DNA from: Isoetes taiwanensis
Taxonomy: Eukaryota > Streptophyta > Lycopodiopsida > Isoetales > Isoetaceae
Length of the DNA stretch: 64,000 nucleotides
Direction: 5' to 3'
Assembly: GCA_021234155.1 (NCBI GenBank)
Contig: JAJEKV010000053.1
Span: 1,747,307-1,811,306 of the forward strand
Program-made: the position numbers and the translations under genes
The notes under the pieces: model-generated
The model's database searches: none
What the model saw: only the letters and a program-made list of their open reading frames with translations
Told to the model about the DNA's origin: nothing
In this document: positions 29,228 through 40,092 of the stretch, piece after piece
Numbering within the stretch: position 1 is the stretch's first letter
Layout: every line of letters begins with the position of its first letter

Positions 29228-29604
29228 TGAAAGTCTAAAACAAGAGGGACACATTAGCTTTACGTGGCCGGAAGTTCAAGATCATGGTTTTGGCTGAAGT
29301 AATATTTCAGTCATGCATTCAAAATTCTAGGATGAAGCATTGCTAGATTGGTTAAAGACTGTGCAATTAGGTAAAGCAAGCATCCGATAGACTGCCCCCA
29401 AACACCCCTATAGACTAGAAAGCAGACCCGTAGACCTAGGCTGAAAGCAGGGGATGAATCGAGAACTACATAGCGAGAAAAATAAGTCGAATCACTTTTC
29501 CCTAGATGTCGGGTTTTTGGGTAAGATACTAGAGCTTGCATTAATACCTGACATGCTTCCCGATTTCATAAAATTTGATTCTTAAACATGACAACATTCC
29601 TTAC

Positions 29605-29718
29605 CTGCTGGGGATCCTCATCCTCGTCCTGTTGTTCTGTTGCAGCTTGTGACGAAGCAGACGAACTATTGCGACCACCTCCAGCCATGGCCCGCCCACG
29701 ACCAGTCCAGTCCGACAT
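29605..29718 (-). CDS. Possible first exon of an element-borne gene
   Basis: From an ATG at 29718 a 38-codon frame runs to a good donor (CAG/GTAAGG) at 29605-29604. It encodes a Gly-, Ser- and Gln/Asp/Glu-rich stretch starting MSDWTGRGR and ending DEDEDPQQ, a composition common in N-terminal tails of plant transposon regulatory proteins. The next exon was not found. Confidence 0.3.
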
Positions 29719-30044
29719 GCCTTCGACCTGCTCCAGCATTTCGACCTCGAGTTGTGAACTCCGACATTTCGACAGAACTACGCCGTTAAAAAGTTAAAGT
29801 GACCTCGAAAGGTCACTTTAATTTTCAGTGTAATTTTTATTTTCAGTTAACTTTGGGTTTAAATTACTAACTTAACATAAATTAGTGTGAAGTCAATCCA
29901 AGTTAACACTTTTAGGTTAAAAAATTTAACGGAATGCTAAATAAAAAAATTAAGGCAAACCTAACCTAACTACTGGTGTGAAGGCAAATGCGGTTAAAAT
30001 CCTAACGGAATCCTAACTTAACGGCTGGTGCGAAGGTACCCTAA

Positions 30045-30727
30045 ACAATATATTTATTTGAGAAGGTTATAAACTCAATTGTCAAGTGAACCACTTACTT
30101 CCCTCAAAAATTGTTTCGCTTGCAACAAATCATGTGCATAACAACAACAATTAATAAACAACATAGAAGGTCTACATGCATAGCAAGGGAATCAATTGTT
30201 GCAAATGAAGGATTGCAGGATATAACAATAAACTTTATCGCCCAGACATGGCATTTGCCATATTTCCCAGCAATGATAAGACAGATCCATATCAATGCTA
30301 TTTCTCGCTTGAAGGACTGGAGACAAAAATTTGTAAAATTTTGATAATAAGATATATTACAACATTAAGAAACATTTTTATTAGAAATTAGAAATTCCCA
30401 ATATTGTCTTGCATCACTTTGCAACTGATGTTATTGTAGGAATTTAATAAGACAATTATTTGGAATGTGGTTGCTTGGACTGCTGTAATTGCAGTGTTGT
30501 TCAGTCTGGGAAGTAATAGGTAGCTTTGCGGGTTTGTAATTCAATACCCACTGTTTCAATTAGTTATTACACATGAAGTTATATATTTCTGCTTGAATGA
30601 TAGCATGGTAGTTGGATGACCGTATGCAATTTCTGCATATTCTGTTTATTGATATTTTGTAGCTTCAACATGGTTAGTACGTTTGGCTTCTATATTTGGC
30701 TTGAACAGATTGATTACTTGCTTCCAG
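30045..30727. other. Host sequence between two elements
   Basis: AT-rich sequence with no recognised gene. It ends with a pyrimidine-poor acceptor-like site (TTGCTTCCAG) at 30718-30727 that precedes the open stretch below. Confidence 0.35.
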
Positions 30728-30784
30728 GTTTAGAAGAGCATGGCCTGAGACAACTTTATCCAAAGGGTCCTAATATAGGTATGG
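30728..30784 (+). other. Exon-like open stretch interrupted by the gypsy element
   Basis: After the acceptor-like CAG at 30725-30727 a frame reads LEEHGLRQLYPKGPNIG and, with the retrotransposon and one TSD removed, continues at 40093 as ALDVKRNLAI before a stop at about 40122. The family is not recognised. The reading is only suggestive, since the open run is about 33 codons. Confidence 0.25.
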
Positions 30785-32627
30785 TGTTGGCCACCATTCT
30801 GGTGCCCAACAGAAAACATGCATTTAGTTAGAGCATTTTGTTCAGCATATGCTAAAACCATCAATGCATCCATCTCACCTTGCATTCACCCATAACTCTC
30901 CACTGTCCACAGCATTCTCTATTTCTGTTCTCAAGCATGTTGCATAAGGGACACAGCTTTAGCAATCTGCTAAATACTCCAAGCATTCTGCTAAATACCT
31001 TTCAGAGCATTGCAGTTACAACCGCGGCCGACCGTGGGTGCATGACACGGAGATTACGTAGATGGGAGCAAATATTTGGAGCGCACATTTGAAGGAAATT
31101 GGAGCATGGATCTGACATTTAAAGGATGCTGCACATAAGTTGAGGACGTGGTACATTAATGGAGACAAAGTTGGTAAGCATTATTTAGTTGCTATTTCTA
31201 AATTCCCCACAGGTTGTTAAACTCTCCGCTTGTTCCACCATCTTCGTGCCTATAAAATCCCAATTGAGAACCATTGCCATATTTTCATACGACCTCACTA
31301 GTTCTGCCTACTCGTCAATTAGTTTGATCTCATATTCGTCATCCAGCTATTAAAAAAAAAAAAAAAAAAAAAAGAAAAGAAAAAGAAAAAAAAAAGAGAG
31401 TTCTGAATACCATGCCATGTGAGCACATCTATGCCACAGATATCACACTTGTTGCTTCTGTCTTTCCAATAGGGGGTATCCTATGCCCAAATGGCCCAAA
31501 AAAGGAAAAAAAAAAGAAAAAATAGAAGTACAAGAGAACATATATACAGGCGTAACCAAGTTTTCATTTTTTTCACCAACACATTTATCTTCGTTCACAC
31601 TTTCGTTTCTTGTTTCCAAGCCCTAGACCATTACCTTTGCTTTTTTGCCAATACCATGCCGTTCCTTTCCAAGACCTAAGACCTAGACCTGTGGGAATTC
31701 CGAAATTGCAAGGATGCATGCCAAGAACAGAGCTAAGGGATTCGGCCAGCAAATGATGCAATCTTACAGGTATAACAGAAGATCTACAGAGGATTTGCGG
31801 GCAAGGAAGCGATCTGTTAAAGGGGCAGGCAGGAAAAGAAAAAGGGAGGCTCTCATTCGGGACGGTTCTGGAATCACTGGAGTTCTTGTCTACGAAGAAG
31901 GGAAGTCGCCAAATGGCTCTGGTGCTTGCTTGATCAGGGCGAAGTGTGGTATCATCTGGTTCCGTTGTCTTCCTTGATAGTATTTGGAGCTGGTTGCAGT
32001 CAACACAATCAGCTGTTTATGGTTCGAAAGTTCTGATGCAATTTGTTATGTTCATCATTGCCACGTATTTTACAGAAAACGTTGCTTCCTAGCACTAGTT
32101 TATGTTGTAACCCTTTGATCAATCGATCTTGTAAACTCTGATAATGCAGTTGATTTTTTTCTGTGTCCCAAAATGTGCAGGCTACTTTTGTAAGTTGTCA
32201 ATTGATGGTTTTGCTTCCATTTCATTTGGTTCTAGTCAGTTGTTATCTTAATTGTCATCTTTCACGCACTCCTTATTTGTTTGCCATATTCAAAACCAGC
32301 TACTAAGATCTTCCATTAATCACGAGACCTTTCTTCCTATTGTGTACTCTCATATTTGGAAAAAAAAGAAAAAGAAAAACCACATTCTCGTTGAATTGCT
32401 TGGACCTTTCCTCTATCAATCACGGTGCCTTGTTCTTTTGTAGCCTCCTTGTCGCCTCTTTTCATATCTTGCAAATTCCGTTTTGTTTTAAAAAAAGGAA
32501 AACAAGATAATATTATTTCCATTGACCCCGCCTAAAGGATTCGCAAAGGTGTAGACACCACCGTATGTCTTGAGGTCCGCATCATCTCCTTCGTGACTTG
32601 CTCTTTGAACCAGCAGTAGAGCAATCA
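30785..32627 (+). repeat. 5' LTR of the gypsy element
   Basis: Begins TG and ends CA (AGAGCAATCA), directly after TSD TATGG. It matches 37957-39754 over its length. It contains a long A run at 31350-31372 and A-rich microsatellite sequence around it. Confidence 0.9.
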
Positions 32628-32629
32628 TT

Positions 32630-32647
32630 TGGAGGTCCTACCGAGAT
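32630..32647 (+). other. Primer-binding site matching tRNA-Gln
   Basis: TGGAGGTCCTACCGAGAT starts 2 nt after the LTR end. It complements the 3' end of plant tRNA-Gln (…CCCGGTAGGACCT plus CCA) with one mismatch, judged from memory of that tRNA. Confidence 0.7.
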
Positions 32648-32758
32648 AAGTTTTCCTGAAAGTCATTGTCTTTCTTGTTGCATTTTAAGAAATGGTAAGA
32701 AGGGTTGAGGAGGTGGGCGATAGTCGGCCGCCTACCAACCAAGGGCCACTACCGTAAG

Positions 32759-34108
32759 ATGTGGGGCGGGGGAATGCGAGGGCAAGGGAATGCAGGGTTT
32801 TATCCACCAGAACTTGGAATGCTTTTAGCACCACTTGCACCATTGCCTCCTGTATTTGATGGTTCTTGGAATCCTACTGAGTTCCTGCACACCTTTGAAG
32901 ACTACTATGAGTTACATGGCAGGAGGAGAGGAGATAAAATTTCCATGTTCGGAAAATGCATGAAAGGGAAAGCCAAGCTGTGGTATGAGCATTTCACTAT
33001 GCATGAAGAACTAACTTGGGATTCTTTGTGTAACTCTTTTATTACAAGGTTCGGTGTAGCACTCAGCACAGGAACCTTGGTCCACGAGCTGCATACCTTC
33101 CAACTTCAAGCTGGAGAGGAGGTAATTGATTACATAGAGAGATTTTCACATTATCTCAAGGTATGCCAGGAAAGACATATAGAGAATGCTCTTCCAACAG
33201 TGATTCACTTTTTTATATATGGTCTGAGGATGAAACCAAGAATAAGCTATAAACTCACTAAGATGTTTGAAGCTGGTGAATTCACTACCATCTCGCAGGT
33301 ATTTAACAAAGCAAAATCATTGAGTCTTTCAACTGCAGAATTACCAAAGCCTGAATATAGAACTACTGGATATTGGGTAGAAGGCATCAATCAGAAGTAT
33401 CCTAACAATTCTGCTTCAGTTTATGCAGTGAGAATAGAAAGGGAGACTGCGGATTTGAAGGAGCAATTGAGGCTTACTCAAGAAGAACTGAAAAAGCAGC
33501 AGGAAGAAATGAAGATACAGTTTGCTAAGCAACAGGAACAGTTTAGTGAGCAAATGAAGACTATGATGGAAGAAATGCAAAGGAATATGAGGGAAATAAC
33601 TAAGGGCCCAGCTGCCAGTGTTTGCAACCATTGCAAGAGAACGGGTCACACAGAAGAGACATGCTACAGGAGGCCTTGTCCACGATGCGATAAAATTGGA
33701 CACTATGGTAAAGACTGCCCTGTGTGTTCATACTGTAATCTAACAGGGCATGATGTTAAATTCTGCCAAGTAATGGCATATGAGAAAGCTAAGGGAGCTA
33801 AGAAAGTGGCTGAGGTTAACACATGCCTTATTGAAACGTGTGATGACAATTTAACATCTGTGATGGCTGTGACTAGGTTACAGGAGGGGAGGTCAAAAAG
33901 AGTTTTAAAGAGCGGACTAACAAACAAGACCAGCCCCGATGGACTAAATGTGCCGGCAGCTCCCATCCCCAAAATCAGTAGAGTGGGCAATGACAAAAAC
34001 CTTGACGGCCAAGTTGAACACACTGCTAAAAACACCAAGGTAAGCATAGGCCTGTTATCATTGTTCAAAGAGTCTCCTTCTTATAAAAAATGTGTTTTCT
34101 TAGGTTGA
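32759..34108 (+). CDS. Gypsy gag polyprotein with three zinc knuckles
   Basis: An open frame of about 449 codons. The retrotransposon capsid domain spans roughly residues 15-190 (FDGSWNPTEFLHTFEDYY, AKLWYEHF, TWDSL, FITRFG). A glutamine- and glutamate-rich coiled coil follows (about 225-285, KEQLRLTQEELKKQQEEMK). Then come three CX2CX4HX4C zinc knuckles in a row (CNHCKRTGHTEETC, CPRCDKIGHYGKDC, CSYCNLTGHDVKFC), which bind the genomic RNA. Three knuckles are more than the usual one or two of plant gypsy Gag. The start at 32759 is the first ATG of the frame. The frame stops just before the protease, so pol would need a frame change or is simply broken. Confidence 0.88.
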   Translation: MWGGGMRGQGNAGFYPPELGMLLAPLAPLPPVFDGSWNPTEFLHTFEDYYELHGRRRGDKISMFGKCMKGKAKLWYEHFTMHEELTWDSLCNSFITRFGVALSTGTLVHELHTFQLQAGEEVIDYIERFSHYLKVCQERHIENALPTVIHFFIYGLRMKPRISYKLTKMFEAGEFTTISQVFNKAKSLSLSTAELPKPEYRTTGYWVEGINQKYPNNSASVYAVRIERETADLKEQLRLTQEELKKQQEEMKIQFAKQQEQFSEQMKTMMEEMQRNMREITKGPAASVCNHCKRTGHTEETCYRRPCPRCDKIGHYGKDCPVCSYCNLTGHDVKFCQVMAYEKAKGAKKVAEVNTCLIETCDDNLTSVMAVTRLQEGRSKRVLKSGLTNKTSPDGLNVPAAPIPKISRVGNDKNLDGQVEHTAKNTKVSIGLLSLFKESPSYKKCVFLG

Positions 34109-34129
34109 TAGGGTCATGAAGGTTCCACT

Positions 34130-34400
34130 AATGAGAGTGCAAACACTTTGTTAGTTAGTGAGGCAAATTTTGAAGATCCCGGGGTACTAACTTGCTCTGC
34201 TCAAATAGGAGATTTTTTTATATCAAATGTCATTATTGACGGGGGATCCGGTGTAAATGTCATGCCATATCACATTATGTCAAGGTTAGGTCCGCAGGTC
34301 ACATCATCCTCACCGCTAATTATCAAGGGGTTCAACCAACGGTCGGTCGACCAATAGGGATGGTCGAGAATGTCAAACCCAATATCCTAGGTGTCAAGTC
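34130..34400 (+). pseudogene. Gypsy aspartic protease remnant
   Basis: The frame 34148-34357 contains the retropepsin-like active-site region IIDGGSGVNVMP. The catalytic Asp is followed by GlyGlySer in place of the common Thr/Ser-Gly, a variant seen in some plant gypsy lineages. The frame stops soon after. Confidence 0.75.
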
Positions 34401-35024
34401 GAGCAAGTTTCATGGTGATAGCATTTGCGCACAATTCACAAAATGCGTAGCTATGATTTGCTTTTAGGTAGGACCTCGCTCCTGAGTAGAAGATGCTAGG
34501 CCTATTTGGAGCAAAGGAGAGTGTCATATATCGACGGCATAATAGAGCAAGAATCTATACACGAAAACATCCCAAAAGTCTTGAGTTGCCGCCTATCTAG
34601 CGTAAGTAGAAGAGGCAGCCACCAAGTTTGTGCTGGTCAATATGAACTCACACTTGAACCAAAAAAGTTACCAACCAACCAAACCTTGTAGAGTCCATTA
34701 ATGCACAAGCTTATCAGGTTTGATGGTGGGGTCTCCAAGAAAATAGGTTTAGCGCCTATAGGTATCATCATGAGAGGAACCCAACACCAATTGATATTGC
34801 AACACGGCCAGTCCATTCCCCTATGTACAAATAACATGGCGAGTATGCGAACTGACGATTACGGGGTTAAGCCTAGCCTTGAATAAACAAATTGACCACT
34901 TGCGTGTTTTTTTGGATTCTGAGCTGGTATGCAATCAAATCGAGCAAATTTATCAGTGAAGAGTGCCCACTTAGAGCAGCCCGAGATCAACGGTCATGGA
35001 ATTGCTTGGGAAGTTTAAAGAAGT
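34401..35024 (+). pseudogene. Decayed spacer between protease and RT
   Basis: Several short frames in different phases, consistent with a frameshifted pol linker; no domain is recognisable. Confidence 0.5.
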
Positions 35025-36170
35025 ATGCATCACACATGTACCGAGGGCAATGAATGGCGGCCGCATGCTCTTTGCAAAAGAATAATAATGGAAGCACTCA
35101 CTGAAGGGGCAGTCAAGGAAGAGGAGTTACCACAAGGGGCAGACAGACATATGTGTGAGATTTTCACCATAAGTACTAGTGATTGTGCTGATGCTTGTGA
35201 AGTTACAGTCCAAAAGAATGGCAAGCTGAGAACACTGCAAGTAGGATTAATGGCAACTGATCAAGAAAAGGAGGAGTTATCCAGAATGTTTGCTGAATTT
35301 GCAGACTGCTTTGCTTGGGATTATGGTGAGTTAAAAGGGATACCTCCTGAAATTTGTGAATTTCACATCAATCTAAAGGAGGGAGCCAAACCAGTGAAGC
35401 ATAAGATGAGAAGAATAAATCCACATTTGCTGAACATGGTGAAGGAGGAGATAGATAAATTACTGCAGGTCGGTTTTATATTTGAAATTGAAAATCCCAC
35501 ATGGGTTTCTTGCATTGTACCGGTGCTTAAGAAGAACAAAAAGGTAAGAGTATGTGTGGATTATCAGGATCTTAATAAGGCGACATTAAAAGATCATTAC
35601 CCATTACCATTCCAAGAGGAATTGTTGTATCAAGCGAAGACTAAGGAAGTATTTTCATTTATGGATCCGGTTTTAGTGGCTTCAACCCGGATATCTGTTT
35701 TGTCAAAAGGACATGCCTAAGACTGCATTTATTACGCCATGGGGAACATATGCGATGAAGGTAATGCCATTCGGTTTAATGAACGCGCCAGCAACATTCC
35801 AGAGATGCATGGCAATGGTCTATGGTTCCATGTTAAACAAAGGGCTTGGAATTTTTTGGACGACCTATGCTTGGCTAATACAAGGGAGGAGCATTTGTGC
35901 GGGTTGAAGGAGGTCTTGAGCTTAGCGAAAAATCTATGGTGTGTTTGAACCCTAGTAAGTGCCATTTCTTTAAGGAGGGAGGAGTGCTTTTGGGGCATTA
36001 CCTCTCAACTAGAGGCATTCAAATCTCCCAAGATAAAACTGAAATTATTCAAAAGCTGCCAATTCCGAGGACAGTGAAGGAGGTAAGAAAGCTAATTGGC
36101 ATGATGTCTTTTCTGAGAATACATATACCAAACTTCTCCCATTTATTGGGTCCAATTAGTAAACTCACGC
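35025..36170 (+). pseudogene. Gypsy reverse transcriptase, frameshifted
   Basis: Frame 35025-35720 carries the RT fingers (HKMRRINPHLL, VCVDYQDLNKAT, DHYPLPF). Frame 35713-35907 carries KTAFITPWGTYA and VMPFGLMNAPATFQR. The catalytic strand appears in yet another phase as FLDD (about 35852-35865), where the family has YxDD, followed by TREEH and then ECHFFK-like sequence at 35940-36010. At least three frame changes separate these blocks. Confidence 0.85.
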
Positions 36171-36700
36171 TGGTTGGCAATTTACAAAGGGGCCAAGACA
36201 CCGATGTATGGAATACCGAAAGCCAAACATCATTTGAGAGAATTCCCCGCAGCTCATGAAAAGCGAAAACGATTGCTTGTACCACCTAAACTCAACATGC
36301 CGTTCACTGCCTTTCTTACAGTGACAAGATGGGCCGTTGGAGTAGCACTCTGCCAGAAAAGGGAGCAGAAGGGATATGATGTGATATGCTATTCGGGAAA
36401 GCAACTCAAAGACTTGGAGATCAGGTACCCTGTTTTGGAAAAGTATGCATATGCTTTAATATTCTTATTCCAGAAGCACGAGCATCTACTTGTGAAGGCT
36501 CACACTGATGTCGTAATGAAGAAGAATCCAATGGCCCTGCTGGGAAGTAAGTGCTTGAAGAAGGCAAAATATCATAAGTGGTTGTCTTATTTGGCCCAAT
36601 TTGATTTTGCCATCAAACCTATTAATATTCTCGAAACAATCCCAAAGAGCTTACTTACCATATGCATTTATGGAAGAAGATATAACCTCTGATGAGGATG
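36171..36700 (+). pseudogene. Gypsy RNase H domain
   Basis: The open frame 36174-36692 has the RT-linked RNase H pattern (GVALCQKREQKGYDVICYSGKQL, read in two parts GVALCQKRE and VICYSGKQL, then RYPVLEKYAYAL and AHTDV). The end (SKCLKKAKYHKWLSYLAQFDF) matches the usual transition toward integrase. Confidence 0.8.
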
Positions 36701-36739
36701 TGGCAGTGGTGAAGGTAAATTATACATTTGTGCATGATT

Positions 36740-37956
36740 CATGGATGATGCCATATATATACATGTTGCAGGGATTGGACTTGCCGACCCCATGTATCTA
36801 ACTTGGAGAAAAGGAGAGTAAAGCATCACCTTCCAAAGTTTGTGTTGGTGGATGGTATTTTATGCGTAAAAGGGGTCAAGGAATTTTACAACGATGCTTG
36901 AATGAAGAAGAACAAGCATATGCACTTGAGATGTGTCACAATGGTTCTTGTTCGGGCATTTTGCTTTGGTCAAGCTACACCCCGTTTTATCCTAAGAGCG
37001 GGGTATTTTTGGCCTACCCTATTTAAAGATGCTCACAACTATGTTCAAAAATGCAAAGCTTGTCAATATTATGCACCCAAGAAAACTAGTCTAGCCGAGC
37101 TTGCAACAATCCCAACCTTTGCTCCATTCCACACCGGGGTTTAGACTTCATAGGTCCAAGACCATCATCCGCCCGCCATACCTACATACTTATGGCAACC
37201 GATTATTTCACAAAATGGGTGGAAGCAATACCATCAAGATCTAAGAATCCACATCGGTAGTTTGTAACTTTGTGTATCGCCAGATCTGCTGCAGTTTTGG
37301 TGTTCCGCAAGTTTTGATTAGTGATAGGGTTCTCATTTTATGAACGAGATGATGCAGAGTTAACCCGCAGTTCTGCGATGAAGCATGTTCTTTCCACTCA
37401 TACTATCCGCAAGGCAACCGCAAGCCGAGAGTTCCAATAAGCGTGTGATATGCATACTAAGTAAAATGATTTATGAACAAGGCGGTTGGCACACACATTT
37501 GGATGCAACACTATGGGCGATAGAACAAATGAGAGAGTTTCCACAAAAGTTACACACCTTCCAATTGGTTTATGGAAGAGAGGCTGTATTACCCATTGAA
37601 TTAGAAGTACCATCTCTTAGAATTGGTGTTGAAATGTCCATTGGAAGGGTGGCGGATGTAAAACACAAAATTGGAAGAACTGGAGGAGCTTGAAGAAGAC
37701 AGGTACAATGCTTATCTCTCCATCCAACTCAAGAAGAATAGGGATAGATTGCGTGATTTTATGAAGCATGGAGCTGCCGCTATGTTCTCTGTGGGTGACC
37801 TCGTGCTTAAATGGGATAAAGCCATGGAGGGCAAAAAGAAGAAATTTCAGACTTGCTGGAAAGGTCCATACATCATCGACAAAATAGCAGGGCATCATAC
37901 TTATGTGCTTAAGATGATAAAATGGCATCTACTTGAAAAATTTGAGGGGACCAGCC
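36740..37956 (+). pseudogene. Gypsy integrase, fragmented
   Basis: Frame 36902-37144 contains the zinc-binding region (CKACQYYAPKK). Around 37145-37240 the core reads DFIGPRP and MATDYFTKWVEAIP, with the first catalytic Asp, then breaks. C-terminal parts at 37385-37693 and 37671-37956 show the usual YGREAVLPIE and LVLKWDKAMEGKKKKF plus WKGPYII motifs. Stops and phase changes are frequent. Confidence 0.82.
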
Positions 37957-38512
37957 TGCCCACCATTCGGTGCCCAACGTAAAACATGCATTTAGTTAGA
38001 GCATTTTGTTCAAAGATATGCTAAAACCATCAATGCATCCATCTCACCTTGCATTCACCCATAACTCTCCACCGCCCACGGATTCTCTATTTCGTTCTCA
38101 AGCATGTTGCATAAGGGACACGCCTTTTAGCAATCGCTAAATACTCCAAGCATTCTCACTAAATACCTTCCTTGCATTGCAGTTACAACACGCTGACCAG
38201 GGTGCATGACACGGAGATTACGTAGATGGGAGCAAATATTTGGAGCGCACATTTGAAGGAAATTGGAGCATGGATCTGACATTTAAAGGATGCTGCGCAT
38301 AAGTTGAGGACGTGGTACATTAATGGAGACAAAGTTGGTAAGCATTATTTAGTTGCTATTTCTGAATTCCCCACAGGTTGTTAAACTCTCCGCTTGTTCC
38401 ACCATCTTCGTGCCTATAAAATCCCAATTGAGAACCATTGCCATATTTTCATACGACCTCACTACTTCTGCCTACTCGTCAATTAGTTTGATCTCATATT
38501 CGCTCATCCGCC

Positions 38513-38556
<44 letters not shown>

Positions 38557-40087
38557 AGTTCTCAATACCATGCCATGTGAGCACATCTATGCCACGATAT
38601 ATCACACTTGTTGCTTCGCTTTCCAATAGGGGTATCCTATGCCCAAATGGCCCAAAAAAGGAAAAAAAAAAAAAATAGAAGTACAAGAGAACATATATAC
38701 AGTATGTAACTGTTTTCATTTTTCACCAACACATTTATCTTCTGCTCACATTTTCGTTTCTTGTTTCCAAGCCCTAGACCATTACCTTTGCTTTTTGCCA
38801 ATACCATGCCGTTCCTTTCCAAGACCTAAGACCTAGACCTGTGGGAATTCCGAAATTGCAAGGATGCATGCCAAGAACAGAGCTAAGGGATTCGGCCAGC
38901 AAATGATGCAATCTTACAGGTATAACAAAGATCTACGAGGGATTTGGGGCGTGGAAGCGATCCGTTAAAGGGGCGCAGGTGAAAAGAAAAAGGGGGCTCT
39001 CATTCGGACCCGCTCTCGAATCACCGAGTTCTTGTCTACGAAAGAAGGGAAGTCGCCAAATGGCTCGTGCTTGCTTGATCGTATGGAAGTGTGGTATCAT
39101 CCGTTCCGTTGTCTTCCTTGATGGTATTTGGAGCTGGTTGCAGTCAACACAATCAGCTGTTTATGGTTCGAAAGTTCTGATGCAATTTGTTATGTTCATC
39201 ATTGCCACGTATTTTACAGAAAACGTTGCTTCCTAGCACTAGTTTATGTTGTAACCCTTTGATCAATCGATCTTGTAAACTCTGATAATGCAGTGCTTTT
39301 GCTGTGGTCCCAAAATGTGCAGGCTACTTTTGTAAGTTGTCAATTGATGGTTTTGCTTCCATTTCATTTGGTTCTAGTGAGTTGTTATCTTAATTGTCAT
39401 CTTTCTGCACTCCTTATTTGTTTGCCATATTCAAAACCAGCTACTAAGATCTTCCATTAATACGAGACCTTTCTTCCTATTGTGTACTCTCATATTTGGA
39501 AAAAAAGAAAAAGAAAAAACCACATTCTGTTGAATTGCTTGGACCTTTCCTCTATCAATCACACTTTGTAGCCTCCTTGTCGCCTTTTCATATCTTGCAA
39601 ATTCCGCTTTTGTTTTAAAAAGGGAAAAACAAGATAATATTATTGCCATTGGCCCCGCCTAAAGGATTCGCAAAGGTGTAGACACCACCAAGTGTCTTGG
39701 AGGTCCGCACCAATTCCTTCTGTGACTTGCTCTTTGAACCAGGCAGAGAGCAATCATATGGCACTAAGATCTTCCATTAATACAGACCTTTCTTCCTATT
39801 GTGTACTCTCATATTTGGAAAAAAAAAAAAAAAAGAAAAACCACATTCTGAATTGCTTGGACCTTTCCTCTATCAATCACGAAAGCCTTGTTCTTTGTAG
39901 CCTCCTTTGTCGCTCTTTTCATATCTTGCAAATTCCGCTTTGTTTTAAAAGGGAAAACAGTATAATATTATTGCCATTGGCCCTGCCTAAAGGATTCGCA
40001 AGGTGTAGACACCACCAGAAGTGTCTTGGAGGTCCAGACCGCATCTCCTTCTGTGACTTGCTCTTTGAACCAGGCAGAGAGCAATCA
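37957..40087 (+). repeat. 3' LTR of the gypsy element, with internal duplication
   Basis: Starts TGCCCACCATTC and matches the 5' LTR to 39754 (AGAGCAATCA). About 333 bp then repeat the last part of the LTR (39446-39754 region again at 39764-40087). The junction carries the 3' flank TATGGCACT (39755-39763), so the duplication came after insertion, or is an assembly effect. A 34-nt A run lies at 38518-38552. Confidence 0.85.
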
Positions 40088-40092
40088 TATGG

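Larger units (their letters stand above)
27156..30041. mobile_element. PIF/Harbinger-like DNA element, 2.9 kb
   Basis: The ends are 31-bp inverted repeats with three mismatches, starting GGGTGCCTTCGCACC on the left and GGGTACCTTCGCACC on the right (read inward). The TSD is TAA (27153-27155 and 30042-30044), as in PIF/Harbinger elements. Further copies of the TTCGCAC motif with TTAAC/GTTAA blocks lie just inside both ends. No DDE transposase or Myb/SANT domain is recognised, so it is probably non-autonomous or heavily decayed. A plus-strand frame at 28889-29227 (112 residues) and a minus-strand exon-like piece at 29605-29718 are inside. Confidence 0.75.
30785..40087 (+). mobile_element. Ty3/gypsy LTR retrotransposon, 9.3 kb
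   Basis: Complete in structure: TSD TATGG (30780-30784 and 40088-40092), 5' LTR 30785-32627, PBS at 32630, gag, protease, reverse transcriptase, RNase H, integrase in that order (the Ty3/gypsy order), a purine-rich tract at about 37936-37950, and 3' LTR 37957-40087. Gag is open, but pol is cut by many frameshifts and stops, so the copy cannot be active as read. Part of the frameshifting may be sequence error, as the two LTRs differ in a patterned way. Confidence 0.93.
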
